Translations under genes and position numbers: made by a program | In this document: positions 16,515 through 25,388 of the stretch, piece by piece | How the letters are laid out: every line of letters begins with the position of its first letter | Numbering within the stretch: the first letter of the stretch is position 1 | From: Acidisoma sp. L85 | GTDB taxonomy: Bacteria; Pseudomonadota; Alphaproteobacteria; Acetobacterales; Acetobacteraceae | Direction of reading: 5' to 3' | Assembly: GCF_009765865.1 (NCBI RefSeq) | Contig: NZ_LMUQ01000061.1 | Span: 238,312 to 302,311, forward strand | DNA length: 64,000 nucleotides | Notes under the pieces: generated by a model | Seen by the model: only the letters and a program-made list of their open reading frames with translations | The model's database searches: none | What the model was told of the DNA's origin: nothing

Positions 16515-18235
16515 TCGCCCCCAAGCCGGCAAAGACCGATCTATTGCAGGGCTGCCTCCAGGCCTCGCGGCTGGGTCTGATGGATCAGGCCCGGGACCTC
16601 GCCCATCGCCTGATCGCCGCCGCACCTGCAGCGGAAGCGCCTCGGATCCTCGATGCGCGGATCCGGCTGATCTGGATTGAGTTCCAGGACGGACATCACG
16701 CGACAGCCCGGAGCGTCGCCCATACCGCCATCGCCGAAGCGGCGGCATTGGAAGACGTTCCCCGGGAATCGATCGCCCGATCACATTACGCGCGGTTGCT
16801 GGCGGAGGACCTCGAAACCTCTCGCGCGGCCGACGAGGCTTTGACCGCGTTGCGCCTCGCCAGGGTCTCGGGCGACGCGCTGGCTCTTTCGATCGCGTTG
16901 GTCGTGCCCGCGATCATCTGTTCCCGCGTCGGGCTTTACGAGGCCGCCGTCGAACTGGCGGATCAGGCGGTGCTCGAATCCCAGCGGTCAGGCGATACGG
17001 AGGCCATCGCGCATTCCATATCCAACTACGGATCGCTGCACGCGGACTACCTCTACCGCTTCGCGATCGCCACGCCGGAGCAGCGCCGGGAGTATCTGGA
17101 CATCGCGATCACCCAAAGCCGCCGCGCCACGCAATACGCCCGCGGTCTCGAAGACAGCGAGATGCAGCGGCTGCCGGGCTACAACCTCGTGGAGTTTCTG
17201 CTGCTGGCCGGAGAGAAAGACGAGGCGGAAGCCGTGATGCGGGAGACCGATGCGGCGCCTGGCCGCCCATCCCGCCGCTCCGAGGTGCAGCGGGGCCATG
17301 TGCTGGCCAACCTTATGCTGGCGCGCGACGATCGCCAGGCGGCCATCGCCGCCCTGCGCGAAAGCCTGGAGCGCTGCGTCAACTATCCTTTTCTCGAACT
17401 GGCGGTTTTCGCTGCGAGAAATCTGGTCGATGTGCTGGCGGAGACCAGGGATTTCGAGGCGGCTTATGAGGCGCACCGGCGCTTCGACGAACTCTATTGC
17501 CTCCACGTCAACGAGGATGACAGCCGGCACATGCAAACCTCGATCCTGCATGACCGGATCGCCGAGATGCGGCTTCTGATCGCGGCTGAGGAAGGCCGCG
17601 CCAGCCGGCTGCTGGAATCGAATGCCAAGCTGGCGGAAGCGGCGGAGCGGCTGGCGCGCGAGACGCTTGAGGATGCCCTGACAGGAGTCGGGAACCGCCG
17701 CCAGCTCGATCTCACCCTGACGGAACTCGCGGCGCGGCGCGGTGGCTACGCGATCGCGATCCTCGACGCCGACCATTTCAAGCAAGTCAATGACCGCTAT
17801 TCCCACACGACCGGGGACGCGGTGCTTCGGGGGATCGCTCAGGTCGTGAGGGACGCGCTTGTGAGGTCGGGCGGCGGTGGCGACTCGGTTGCCCGGCTCG
17901 GCGGCGAGGAATTCGCCGTGATCCTGGCCAATCGCTCGGACGTGCTGGCAGCGGCGGTTTGCGAAGATCTGCGGGAGGCCGTGCAGCGCCATAATTGGAA
18001 TGGCGTCGCGCCGGGCCTCGCCGTGACGATCAGTATCGGTATTGCCTCGTCGGATGAGGCTGAAGATGCGGCGGGCTGCCTCGCTTTAGCGGATCGCCGC
18101 CTGTACGAAGCCAAGCGGGCCGGTCGCAACTGCATTGTCTGGGCAGGTTGCGCGCCGCTTGCCCATCAGCATGCGGCTCAACACACCGGCCTGGTGCCAT
18201 CGGAGGCTAAGCCGGGACTGGCCTCACCACACTGA
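16511..18235 (+). CDS. Diguanylate cyclase with N-terminal TPR-like helical domain
   Basis: A 574-residue soluble protein. Residues 1 to about 350 are helical and Ala-rich with repeated A..A...L patterns typical of a TPR-like array, and no membrane segment is visible. A short coiled coil at about 355-385 leads into GGDEF: LEDALTGVGNRR near 395, LDADHFKQVND near 420, and an intact active site RLGGEEF near 465. The inhibitory RxxD site is not present at the usual spacing (GGGD instead), so product inhibition may be lost. It makes cyclic-di-GMP in the cytoplasm in response to an input through the TPR-like part, probably a protein partner. It is divergent from the diol dehydratase. Confidence 0.9.
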   Translation: MIAPKPAKTDLLQGCLQASRLGLMDQARDLAHRLIAAAPAAEAPRILDARIRLIWIEFQDGHHATARSVAHTAIAEAAALEDVPRESIARSHYARLLAEDLETSRAADEALTALRLARVSGDALALSIALVVPAIICSRVGLYEAAVELADQAVLESQRSGDTEAIAHSISNYGSLHADYLYRFAIATPEQRREYLDIAITQSRRATQYARGLEDSEMQRLPGYNLVEFLLLAGEKDEAEAVMRETDAAPGRPSRRSEVQRGHVLANLMLARDDRQAAIAALRESLERCVNYPFLELAVFAARNLVDVLAETRDFEAAYEAHRRFDELYCLHVNEDDSRHMQTSILHDRIAEMRLLIAAEEGRASRLLESNAKLAEAAERLARETLEDALTGVGNRRQLDLTLTELAARRGGYAIAILDADHFKQVNDRYSHTTGDAVLRGIAQVVRDALVRSGGGGDSVARLGGEEFAVILANRSDVLAAAVCEDLREAVQRHNWNGVAPGLAVTISIGIASSDEAEDAAGCLALADRRLYEAKRAGRNCIVWAGCAPLAHQHAAQHTGLVPSEAKPGLASPH

Positions 18236-18257
18236 GCCGCCGCTGGCTTCGCACCTT

Positions 18258-18800
18258 TCAGGCCGGCACGACATCGGTAGCCCCAGCGTCGCGTAGCGCC
18301 GCCTCGGCCTTGGCATGAAGGTCGGCATTCTTGGTCTGGACGGTCAGAATGAGCGTGCCGGCGGAAGCCTTTCCGTCGCGATCGCGCTGCTCTTCGTCAT
18401 TGGCGACGGTCGTCGCGGCGAAGGCACCGCCCCCTGCGGCCGCGCCAGCCGCCAAGGCGACACCGATGGCCGCAGCGGCGACTCCGCCCGTGCCTATGGT
18501 GATCGCCGCACCGGCCAGAGCCGCCACCGTGGCCGCGCCGCTCACATGGAGGGTTCGCGCCTGCTGCGCGTCCTCATCCGTGTAAGCCGTCTTGGCCTGG
18601 GCACCGGGTGTAGGCGCTCCCCCGGCCATACCGCCCTCCGAGATCGCGAGATCCGCGCGGTCGAAGCCGAGAAGGCTGAGTCGGCCGATCGCGTCCTGCA
18701 TCTGGTCGGAGGACGCGAAACGGCCGGCGACACGATGTAGCTCGATTGCCATTGGCGACGGCTGGAGAGTCGGTGAAGCATTCGGGTCGGTCTGGGCCAT
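18258..18800 (-). CDS. Hypothetical glycine/alanine-rich protein, general-stress-like
   Basis: A 180-residue protein. A short Pro-rich start is followed by an alpha/beta segment (ELHRVAGRFASSDQMQDAI, LSLLGFDRADLAIS) like the N-terminal domain of general stress proteins that read a flavin- or ferredoxin-like fold. A glycine-zipper hydrophobic stretch (AAITIGTGGVAAAAIGVALA) lies at about 100-130, and a beta-alpha tail with LILTVQTKNADLHAKAEAAL follows. Two such half-domains around a membrane-active glycine zipper suggest an envelope- or stress-associated protein. It is convergent with the diguanylate cyclase, 22 bp apart. I cannot assign a function. Confidence 0.7.
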   Translation of the reverse strand: MAQTDPNASPTLQPSPMAIELHRVAGRFASSDQMQDAIGRLSLLGFDRADLAISEGGMAGGAPTPGAQAKTAYTDEDAQQARTLHVSGAATVAALAGAAITIGTGGVAAAAIGVALAAGAAAGGGAFAATTVANDEEQRDRDGKASAGTLILTVQTKNADLHAKAEAALRDAGATDVVPA

Positions 18801-18912
18801 GATCGCCTCCGCGGGAATGCGCCACCGGAGGGCGCTTCTGTGTCTTGAGCTAGGGTGCGATCGGTCAGCGCGCCGTCACGATCCCTTGAGGCTCGGCCAA
18901 GTCAGACAGGTG

Positions 18913-19698
18913 TCAGCGCACCCCGAGGGCGGCGGTCAGGCCGCCATCAATCCTGATATCCTCGCCCGTCATGAACGCCGCCTTGTCGGAAGCGAGGAAC
19001 GCGATCAGCTCGGCAACCTCCTCTGGCTCGCCGATCCGGCCGAGGGGATGCGCCGCGCCGAAGCGCGCGAAGGCCGCCTCGAGATCGGCATCCGGACCAT
19101 CGAAACGGCGCGCCGATTGCTCGAGAATTGGGCTCCGCACGGAGCCGGGGCTGACCGACAGAACGCGGATGCGCGAGGGAGCGAAATCCAGCGCCATGGC
19201 CCGCGTCATCGCATGGATGGCGCCCTTCGACGCGACATAGGCCGCGACCCCTGCCTGACAGGCATGGCCCTGGACGCTGGAGAGATTGACGATCACTCCG
19301 CCGCCCCGGCGCCGCATCACCGGCACCCCGAAATGCGCCGTCAGGTGAACGCCGCCGACATTGACGGCCAGGCAGCGTGCGAAGGTTTCGGGATCCGTCT
19401 CCACCACATCGCCAAAGGGATGCACGGCGGCCGCATTGACGATGATGTCGAGGCCGCCGAACAGGCGGTCCGTTTCCGCGACGGCTGTCGCAACTTCTTC
19501 CGGCTGTGAGACATCGGTGAGGCGTGTTTCCACCTGCAAACCCTCGGCGAGGGCTGTGGCCGCCAAGGCGGCGTTGCCGGACGCATCGATTCCGAGCGCC
19601 ATAACCCGGACGCCGTCACGAGCTAGGCGCAGCGTTGTGGCGCGGCCGATGCCGGTCGTGCCGGTGACCAAAGCGACGCGCTCTTCTTTCTCCGCCAT
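18913..19698 (-). CDS. SDR-family oxidoreductase (hexuronate-linked candidate)
   Basis: A 261-residue classical short-chain dehydrogenase. The start is the ATG behind a GGAGG site; the longer frame upstream is not supported. The cofactor motif is TGTTGIGRA near residue 12, the NNAG position reads NAAAVHP, Ser is in NLSSVQGHA, and the catalytic YVASK follows. The loop after the second strand lacks an Asp or Arg that would clearly decide NAD or NADP. It is divergent from mannonate dehydratase with a 91 bp shared promoter region. That suggests a role in uronate catabolism such as reduction of fructuronate to mannonate, a step some bacteria perform with an SDR in place of UxuB. That role is inference. 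Confidence 0.85.
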   Translation of the reverse strand: MAEKEERVALVTGTTGIGRATTLRLARDGVRVMALGIDASGNAALAATALAEGLQVETRLTDVSQPEEVATAVAETDRLFGGLDIIVNAAAVHPFGDVVETDPETFARCLAVNVGGVHLTAHFGVPVMRRRGGGVIVNLSSVQGHACQAGVAAYVASKGAIHAMTRAMALDFAPSRIRVLSVSPGSVRSPILEQSARRFDGPDADLEAAFARFGAAHPLGRIGEPEEVAELIAFLASDKAAFMTGEDIRIDGGLTAALGVR

Positions 19699-19789
19699 GA
19701 AACCTCCGCATGTATTCCGCGTGACGCTACACCCTTTCCAACGGCGGCCGCCAAGGCCAGGATCCGGCGCAACCGGGAGGGCGAACATC

Positions 19790-20965
19790 ATGCTGCAGAG
19801 CTGGCGCTGGTTTGGTCCGGAGGATCTGATACCGCTCGACCATGTGCGGCAGGCGGGCGCGACGGGCATCGTGACCGCCCTCCACCACATCTATGACGGC
19901 CGCGCCTGGACCTCGGCTGACATCGCCGAGCGCCAAGCGATGATCGCGGCGGCCGGTCTGCGCTGGGACGTGTGCGAATCGATCCCCGTGCACAGCGCTA
20001 TCAAGCTGCGGAGCGGCGACTGGCGCCGCTATCTAGACAATTGGAAGGACAGCCTCGCTGCTCTGGGCCGCGCTGGGGTGCCGGTGATTTGCTACAACTT
20101 CATGCCGGTGGTGGATTGGACGCGCACCGACCTCATGTTCAGGGTATCGAGCGGCGGTTTCGCGCTGCGTTTCGACCTTGTCGATTTCATCGCCTATGAC
20201 GCTTTCGTCCTGCGCCGCGCGGGGGCCGAGAACGACTACGCGGCGCCTCTCCTCGATCTTGCGGAATCCCGCGTGGCCGTGATGGACGAAGCCGCGACGA
20301 CCAGATTGGAGACCACCATCATTGCCGGGCTGCCGGGCGGCGAGGATAGCTATTCGCGGGAAGGCATTCGCGCCCGCATCGCCGAGTTCGGCGGGATGAG
20401 TGCCGACGAGTTGCGTGCCAACCTCCTCGCCTTCCTTTGCGAGGTCGTGCCGGTGGCTGCCGAGGTTGGCGTCCGCCTAGCGATCCACCCGGATGACCCG
20501 CCGATTTCGCTTTTCGGTCTGCCGCGCATTCTCTCAACCGCCGAGGACATTCGCGCCATTACGTCTGGTGTGGATCATTCGGCGAACGGTCTCACGCTCT
20601 GCGCCGGGTCTTACGGTTCCCGCCACGACAATGATGTTGTGGCGATCGCCGCGGAGTTCGCGACGCGTATCCAGTTCGCGCATCTGCGCAATGTGACCCT
20701 AGACCCTGACGGTTCCTTCATCGAGGACGATCACCTCGGCGGGAGGGTCGATATGCCGCGCCTCGTGCAGTTGCTGCTGCGCGAAGAGTCGCGGCGTCTT
20801 GATGCCGACGACACGCGGGAAATCCCCATGCGCCCCGACCATGGCCACCTGCTGGCGACCGATATCGGCACGCGCAGCAATCCGGGATATTCCTATATCG
20901 GACGCCTCAAGGGGCTCGCGGAACTACGTGGCGTGATGGCGACAGTGGGTGCGCTGGGGCTGTGA
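19790..20965 (+). CDS. uxuA: Mannonate dehydratase
   Basis: A 391-residue protein, the normal UxuA length. The first codons (MLQSWRWFGP) and the block VCESIPVHSAIKLRSGD near residue 65 are typical, followed by NFMPVVDWTRTDL near 105, HPDDPP near 230 and CAGSYGSRHDNDV near 270; His, Cys and Asp in these motifs bind the metal. It converts D-mannonate to 2-keto-3-deoxygluconate in glucuronate breakdown. The ATG has a GGGAGG site 9 nt upstream; the longer open frame to 19361 is antisense to the SDR. No uxaC, kdgK or transporter follows in the window, so the rest of the pathway must be elsewhere. Confidence 0.95.
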   Translation: MLQSWRWFGPEDLIPLDHVRQAGATGIVTALHHIYDGRAWTSADIAERQAMIAAAGLRWDVCESIPVHSAIKLRSGDWRRYLDNWKDSLAALGRAGVPVICYNFMPVVDWTRTDLMFRVSSGGFALRFDLVDFIAYDAFVLRRAGAENDYAAPLLDLAESRVAVMDEAATTRLETTIIAGLPGGEDSYSREGIRARIAEFGGMSADELRANLLAFLCEVVPVAAEVGVRLAIHPDDPPISLFGLPRILSTAEDIRAITSGVDHSANGLTLCAGSYGSRHDNDVVAIAAEFATRIQFAHLRNVTLDPDGSFIEDDHLGGRVDMPRLVQLLLREESRRLDADDTREIPMRPDHGHLLATDIGTRSNPGYSYIGRLKGLAELRGVMATVGALGL

Positions 20966-21002
20966 TAGGCGCGATCCGTTATCTTGGATGTGCGGGCGCG
21001 GG

Positions 21003-21986
21003 TTAGCGATAGGCGTCCGGGGTGTCGAGGTAGGTGCGGACGAAATGCGTCACCGCCTCCTCCAGTTCTGTGGCCGGACGGTTATAGCCGGCGGCATGCA
21101 GGCGGGCTGGGTCGGCTTGGGTGAAATACTGGTAGCGGTCGCGAAGTCCGTCAGGCATCTCGACGAAGCTGATGCGGCGGGGCAGGCCGAGCGCATCGAA
21201 GATCGCGCCCGTTAGATCGATGAAACTGCGAGCCCGCCCGCTGCCGAGGTTGAACAGCCCTACGCCGCTCTCCTGGTCGAGCAGCCAGAGAATGACGTCG
21301 GTGACATCGGCGACATAAATGAAGTCCCGCAGTTGCTCGCCATCGGCATAGTCGGGACGGTAGCTGCGGAAGAGATCGATGGTCTGGCCCGCCTTGATGG
21401 CCGCGAAATACTTCGAGACCAGGCTCATCATCGGGCCTTTATGCGCCTCGTTCGGACCGAAGACGTTGAAGAACTTGAGGCCGATGCAGAGTGGCGGCAA
21501 GGCATCACCGGCTTCGCGCCGCGTCGAGACCACCTGATCGAAAAGATGCTTGCTCCAGCCATAGAGATTGAGCGGCCGCAAGGTCTGCAGGTGGCTGAGC
21601 GCCATATCGTCATCGAAGCCTTGCGCGCCATCGCCATAGGTGGCCGCGGAAGAGGCATAGATGAGTTTTACCTGGCGCGCGGTGCACCAGTCGAGCAAGC
21701 GAAGCGAGAAGCGGAAGTTGCGCTCGATCACCTCATCCGCATCGGTCGCCATGGTCGAGGAATTGGCGCCCATATGCACCACCGCCTCGATATCGTTGCG
21801 GGGTTCGAGCCAGGCGAGCAGCTCGGCCGGAGGAATGATGTCCTGCACGATGCGTTTGCGCAGGTTCTGCCATTTGCCGTCGGCGCCCAGCACGTCGCAG
21901 ACCGCGACGTCCCGCCGCGCCTCTTCGTTGAGAGCGGCGACGACGTTGGAGCCGATGAAGCCGGCGCCGCCGGTGACGACGATCAT
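21003..21986 (-). CDS. hldD: ADP-L-glycero-D-manno-heptose 6-epimerase
   Basis: A 327-residue epimerase of the extended SDR family (HldD/RfaD/GmhD). It starts MIVVTGGAGFIGSN with the Rossmann motif; HMGANSSTMATDADEV and the catalytic YASSAATYGDG / LYGWSKHLFD Tyr-Lys motif follow, with FFNVFGPNE near residue 175. It makes ADP-L-glycero-manno-heptose for lipopolysaccharide core synthesis. Its ATG overlaps the stop of the AGE-family gene by 4 bp, and that gene abuts hldE, so three genes are translated together. The longer frame to 22124 runs into the upstream gene and is discarded. Confidence 0.95.
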   Translation of the reverse strand: MIVVTGGAGFIGSNVVAALNEEARRDVAVCDVLGADGKWQNLRKRIVQDIIPPAELLAWLEPRNDIEAVVHMGANSSTMATDADEVIERNFRFSLRLLDWCTARQVKLIYASSAATYGDGAQGFDDDMALSHLQTLRPLNLYGWSKHLFDQVVSTRREAGDALPPLCIGLKFFNVFGPNEAHKGPMMSLVSKYFAAIKAGQTIDLFRSYRPDYADGEQLRDFIYVADVTDVILWLLDQESGVGLFNLGSGRARSFIDLTGAIFDALGLPRRISFVEMPDGLRDRYQYFTQADPARLHAAGYNRPATELEEAVTHFVRTYLDTPDAYR

Positions 21987-23197
21987 GCGGGTGATCCTTC
22001 CCGGTGGCGTGGCGAGGCGAGCAGCCGATGGGCAAGCACCCCGGCGCAGGTCAGGTGGTAGAGGCTGCTGGCCGGAGCGTGGTCGCGCGTGAAATGACCT
22101 TCCGCCACACGCCGCTCGTACCATAAACCGCGCGGCTCGATATCGAGATAAGGTTCGAGCACCGCGAAGGCGGAGCCGATGCGCGCCGTGGTCGCATCAG
22201 GGCGCACGAGTTCCGCTTTCAATCGTTCGGTTTGCGGCCAGAGCCTGGCGCCGGTGGCTCGTGGCGCGCCGTCGCTCCAAACCTCGTCGAATAACGCGCC
22301 GGTTTCCGGATGCAGGCCATGATTGTCGATGAAATGCAGCAGAGCGCGGATGGCGTGACGGGACTCTGGTGGCGGGACGCGGCCGCGACGGCGGCAGAGC
22401 GATCCATGCCAATCGAGCAGCCAGACCCATTCAGCGTGATGGCCCGGCTCGACAACGAAGCGGCCGCCTTCACGCAGAGGGGTCAGCCGGTCATCGTAGA
22501 ATTCAGGCAGCGCGCCCTCGTGCCATTGGAAGAGATGGCTGAGGAAAACCTCCACCAACTCATCCGCACGCTCGAGGAATTGTGGCTCATCAAAGGCCTC
22601 GGCGGCGGCGAGATAGGCTTCCACGAGATGCATATGCGGGTTCTGCCGCCGAGGCAGGCTTGGCGGCAGGCCTTCGAGATAGGCGAGCCCGCGATGGCGC
22701 AGCTTGCCCTGTAGAAAGCGGTCGAGCGATTGCACTTCCGCCCGCAGAGTCGAGGATGGCAGCACCCGGTAGGCGGTGGCGAGAGCGAGCAGCACGAAGG
22801 CGTGGTCATAAAGGTCGTGCCGCGCATCCGTGACCGCACCTTTGAGGTCGAAGCGCCAGGCATAGCCACCGGTCGGGGTGCGCGCGAAACGGTCGAGGAA
22901 GGCGAGGCCAAGCGACACCGCTTCCAGCGCGGCAATGCGAGCCGCTGGCGGCAGCCCGTCATGTTCGAGCCGCGCCGCCTCCGCGAAGACGATGATCTGA
23001 CGCGTTACGACACGGAGCCGCCGGAAACCGGCGGTGCTGGCGACGGTGTCGAGTGCGAGATGCTCGTGGAAACCAGCATGGGCACGGTCGATGCCTTGAG
23101 CGAGCCAAAGCGGCCAAGCATCGTCTCGCAACCACCACAATAATTTGCTGGCAGCCGGCGCAAGGATCGCACGATTGGCAGGCGACAGAATTGTCAT
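21983..23197 (-). CDS. AGE-family epimerase/isomerase in the heptose operon
   Basis: A 404-residue alpha/alpha-barrel protein of the N-acylglucosamine 2-epimerase / mannose-6-phosphate isomerase-like family. Typical features are LWLAQGIDRAHAGFHE near the start, repeated helical blocks with RQIIVFAEAARL, YDHAFVLLALA near residue 130, NPHMHLVEAYLAAAEAF near 185, and EPGHHAEWVWLLDW near 250 with the His pair. An alternative TTG start 9 bases earlier would overlap the hldE stop as TTGA. It is inserted between hldE and hldD with overlap or near-overlap on both sides, so a heptose- or hexose-phosphate isomerisation serving the same pathway is likely. No gmhA lies nearby. Confidence 0.88.
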   Translation of the reverse strand: MTILSPANRAILAPAASKLLWWLRDDAWPLWLAQGIDRAHAGFHEHLALDTVASTAGFRRLRVVTRQIIVFAEAARLEHDGLPPAARIAALEAVSLGLAFLDRFARTPTGGYAWRFDLKGAVTDARHDLYDHAFVLLALATAYRVLPSSTLRAEVQSLDRFLQGKLRHRGLAYLEGLPPSLPRRQNPHMHLVEAYLAAAEAFDEPQFLERADELVEVFLSHLFQWHEGALPEFYDDRLTPLREGGRFVVEPGHHAEWVWLLDWHGSLCRRRGRVPPPESRHAIRALLHFIDNHGLHPETGALFDEVWSDGAPRATGARLWPQTERLKAELVRPDATTARIGSAFAVLEPYLDIEPRGLWYERRVAEGHFTRDHAPASSLYHLTCAGVLAHRLLASPRHREGSPA

Positions 23198-23202
23198 CGC
23201 CG

Positions 23203-24711
23203 TCAACCCAGCTGCAGGCTCGGCTCTCGCTCCAGAGACATTCCCTTCGCCATGCGCTTGATCATGAGCGTCGTGCTGGTGTTTGGCACGTAGTCGATGA
23301 GTTCGACACGTCCGCCATAAGCCTCCACCACCTCGCGCCCGACAACCTGATCGGGCCGGTAGTCACCGCCTTTGAAGAGGACGTTCGGACGCAGCGCGGC
23401 AATGAGTTCCAGCGGCGTGTCATTGTCGAAGACGGTCACCGCGTCCACCGCCTCCAGCGCCGCGGCGACGGTGACGCGCGCGGTCTCATCCTGCACCGGC
23501 CGGTCCGGTCCTTTCAGGCGCCGCACCGAGGCGTCGCTGTTGAGGGCGAGCACAAGCCGGTCGACGCGATTGCGGCAGGCGGCGAGATTGAAGATATGGC
23601 CGGGATGCAAAAGGTCGAAACAGCCATTGGTGAAACCGACCGATAGCCCTTCGGCCTGCCAGGACCGTACTTGCGCGGCCAGCAGCCCCGCCTCGCGGTA
23701 GATCTTGGGCGACACCCGATGCTCATAACGATGCAGCAGGAGATCCGCGAGTTCGTCGCCTTCGGGAAAGGCAGTCCCTTTTTTTGCGACCGCGACGCCC
23801 GCTGCGCCGTTCGCGATCCGCAGGGCCTCGGGCAGAGCGGCGCCCGCCGCCATGGCCACCGCCATCGCGGCGACCAGCGTGTCCCCCGCACCGGAAACGT
23901 CAACCACGCGGCGCGCAAAGCTGGGATAGCGCGCCGCCGTGCGGCCATTCACCACAAGCTGCACGCCGGCCTGGCTGCGCTTGACCGCGATTGCCGAAAC
24001 GCCGCTGGCGGCACTTATCTCGCCGGCGGCGCACTCGACCTCGGCATCATCTTGCGCGACGGCGCGGCCGAGCAACAGCGCGACTTCCGCGAGATTCGGG
24101 GCGATGACCGTGGCGCCGCGATAGCGCTCGAAGTCTCGCCCTTTGGGATCGACGATGACCGGTATGCCGAGCGAGGCCGCCGCTTCGACCACAGCGCGGA
24201 TCACCTCCGGCTGCAGGACGCCCTTGGCATAGTCTGACAACACGACGGCGTCACAGCCGGGCACCGCGCCCGCCGCCCGATCGATGAGTTCCGCCAGAAC
24301 CGCCCCCTCGGCGGGACCGGCGATCTCCCAATCCAGCCGCAGCAGATGCGTGTTGTATTGCGGATTGACCAGCCGGATCTTGAGCGTGGTTGTGCGCGCG
24401 GGGTCGGCCACGAGTTCCGGGTGGATACCGTCGAACAGCGCCAGTTCGGCGGCCAGATCGCGCGCCGTGATATCGGTGCCGACCAAGCCCACCAGCCGGC
24501 ATTCAGCGCCCAGGGCCACCACATTGCGTGCGACGTTCGCCGCACCGCCCAGCATCTGCTCCTGCCGCTCAGCGGCCAGGATGAGGGACGGCGCTTCTGG
24601 GGACACCCGGTCCGTGCGGCCATAGACGAAACGGTCCAGCATGAGGTCGCCGACCACGAGGACACACTTCCCCGGCATCGCCAGGAGAATATCTGCGATC
24701 GGTTTGCTCAT
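23203..24711 (-). CDS. hldE: Bifunctional heptose 7-phosphate kinase / heptose 1-phosphate adenylyltransferase
   Basis: A 502-residue two-domain enzyme. The ribokinase-like domain (about 1-330) starts VLVVGDLMLDRFVYG and includes EMLGGAANVARN-type substrate contacts and the catalytic VDVSGAGDTLVA near residue 270. The nucleotidyltransferase domain (about 350-502) has GFTNGCFDLLHPGH near 358 and KGGDYRPDQVVG. It phosphorylates heptose 7-phosphate and adenylylates the 1-phosphate product on the way to ADP-heptose. The start used has AGGAGG 11 nt upstream; an ATG at 24828 would add a 39-residue Ser/Pro-rich extension. The phosphatase GmhB and isomerase GmhA are not in the window. Confidence 0.94.
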   Translation of the reverse strand: MSKPIADILLAMPGKCVLVVGDLMLDRFVYGRTDRVSPEAPSLILAAERQEQMLGGAANVARNVVALGAECRLVGLVGTDITARDLAAELALFDGIHPELVADPARTTTLKIRLVNPQYNTHLLRLDWEIAGPAEGAVLAELIDRAAGAVPGCDAVVLSDYAKGVLQPEVIRAVVEAAASLGIPVIVDPKGRDFERYRGATVIAPNLAEVALLLGRAVAQDDAEVECAAGEISAASGVSAIAVKRSQAGVQLVVNGRTAARYPSFARRVVDVSGAGDTLVAAMAVAMAAGAALPEALRIANGAAGVAVAKKGTAFPEGDELADLLLHRYEHRVSPKIYREAGLLAAQVRSWQAEGLSVGFTNGCFDLLHPGHIFNLAACRNRVDRLVLALNSDASVRRLKGPDRPVQDETARVTVAAALEAVDAVTVFDNDTPLELIAALRPNVLFKGGDYRPDQVVGREVVEAYGGRVELIDYVPNTSTTLMIKRMAKGMSLEREPSLQLG

Positions 24712-24871
24712 GACGGGCGGTGCCTCCTGCGGCGAAGCAGCCGGAGGTTGCGTCCTTCCGGCTTCGCCAGAGGGTAGCGCCGCAGTCTGAACATTAAATG
24801 AAGACGAAGCGGAACGATCCGCGTTCATAACAGTCTCTTCGTCGGTGGGACGGCAGCCGTTAATGCCGCGC

Positions 24872-25270
24872 CTATTGCCCGGGATTGGCCTTTGCCGCTG
24901 GGCCGGGAGTCGCGGCACTGTTGATGAGGGGCTTCGGCGCGGCGTCGTCCAGATCCGCCGCCGAGACCATCACCACGAGGTCGCGCGGGTCAACGAGGTT
25001 GAGCATGCTGCGCGCTTGCCCGTCCAGCGCATCGAGATCAAGCCCCCGGTCGCGCATGCCGTTCAGGCGGGCCTGCCACTGTGCCTCCTCGGCATTGGCA
25101 TGGTCGAGCTGCAGCTGGGCGACCTGGATATCGATCTTATCCTGCTGCTGGGCCACCAAGCCGCGATCGCCACGCGTGGCGTTCCAACCGAAATAGCCGG
25201 CCAGCAGAAGGAAGATGAGGGGCGGCAGGGCGGCGCGGAGGCGACGCTTAAACGCCACGGCCATCGACAT
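24872..25270 (-). CDS. Septum formation initiator FtsB/DivIC family protein
   Basis: A 132-residue bitopic membrane protein. A short basic N-terminus is followed by one membrane helix (LPPLIFLLLAGYFGWNA, about residues 15-33), then a coiled coil with QQQDKIDIQVAQLQLDHANA and the DLDALDGQARSMLNLVDPRDLV block that is typical of alphaproteobacterial FtsB. A Pro/Ala-rich tail ends the protein. FtsB bridges FtsQ and FtsL in the divisome. In many alphaproteobacteria it lies by eno/pdhA; here it precedes the heptose operon on the same strand, about 160 bp away, so it may be co-transcribed with it. GGAG lies 9 nt before the ATG. Confidence 0.85.
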   Translation of the reverse strand: MSMAVAFKRRLRAALPPLIFLLLAGYFGWNATRGDRGLVAQQQDKIDIQVAQLQLDHANAEEAQWQARLNGMRDRGLDLDALDGQARSMLNLVDPRDLVVMVSAADLDDAAPKPLINSAATPGPAAKANPGQ

Positions 25271-25388
25271 CGGATACAGCTCCGGCGCGAGATGCGCTGC
25301 CGCTCTTCATGCCTTCTTCGCCGTGCCCGACGCAAGCGCGTTCGCGGAACAGCGAGCACTTGCCCGCAGCAAGTATCAGCCGCCCGCG

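Noticed and set aside
24712-24828. N-terminal extension of HldE from the ATG at 24828
   Set aside because: The added 39 residues are Ser/Pro-rich and lie outside the kinase fold; the inner ATG has an AGGAGG site and a family-like start.
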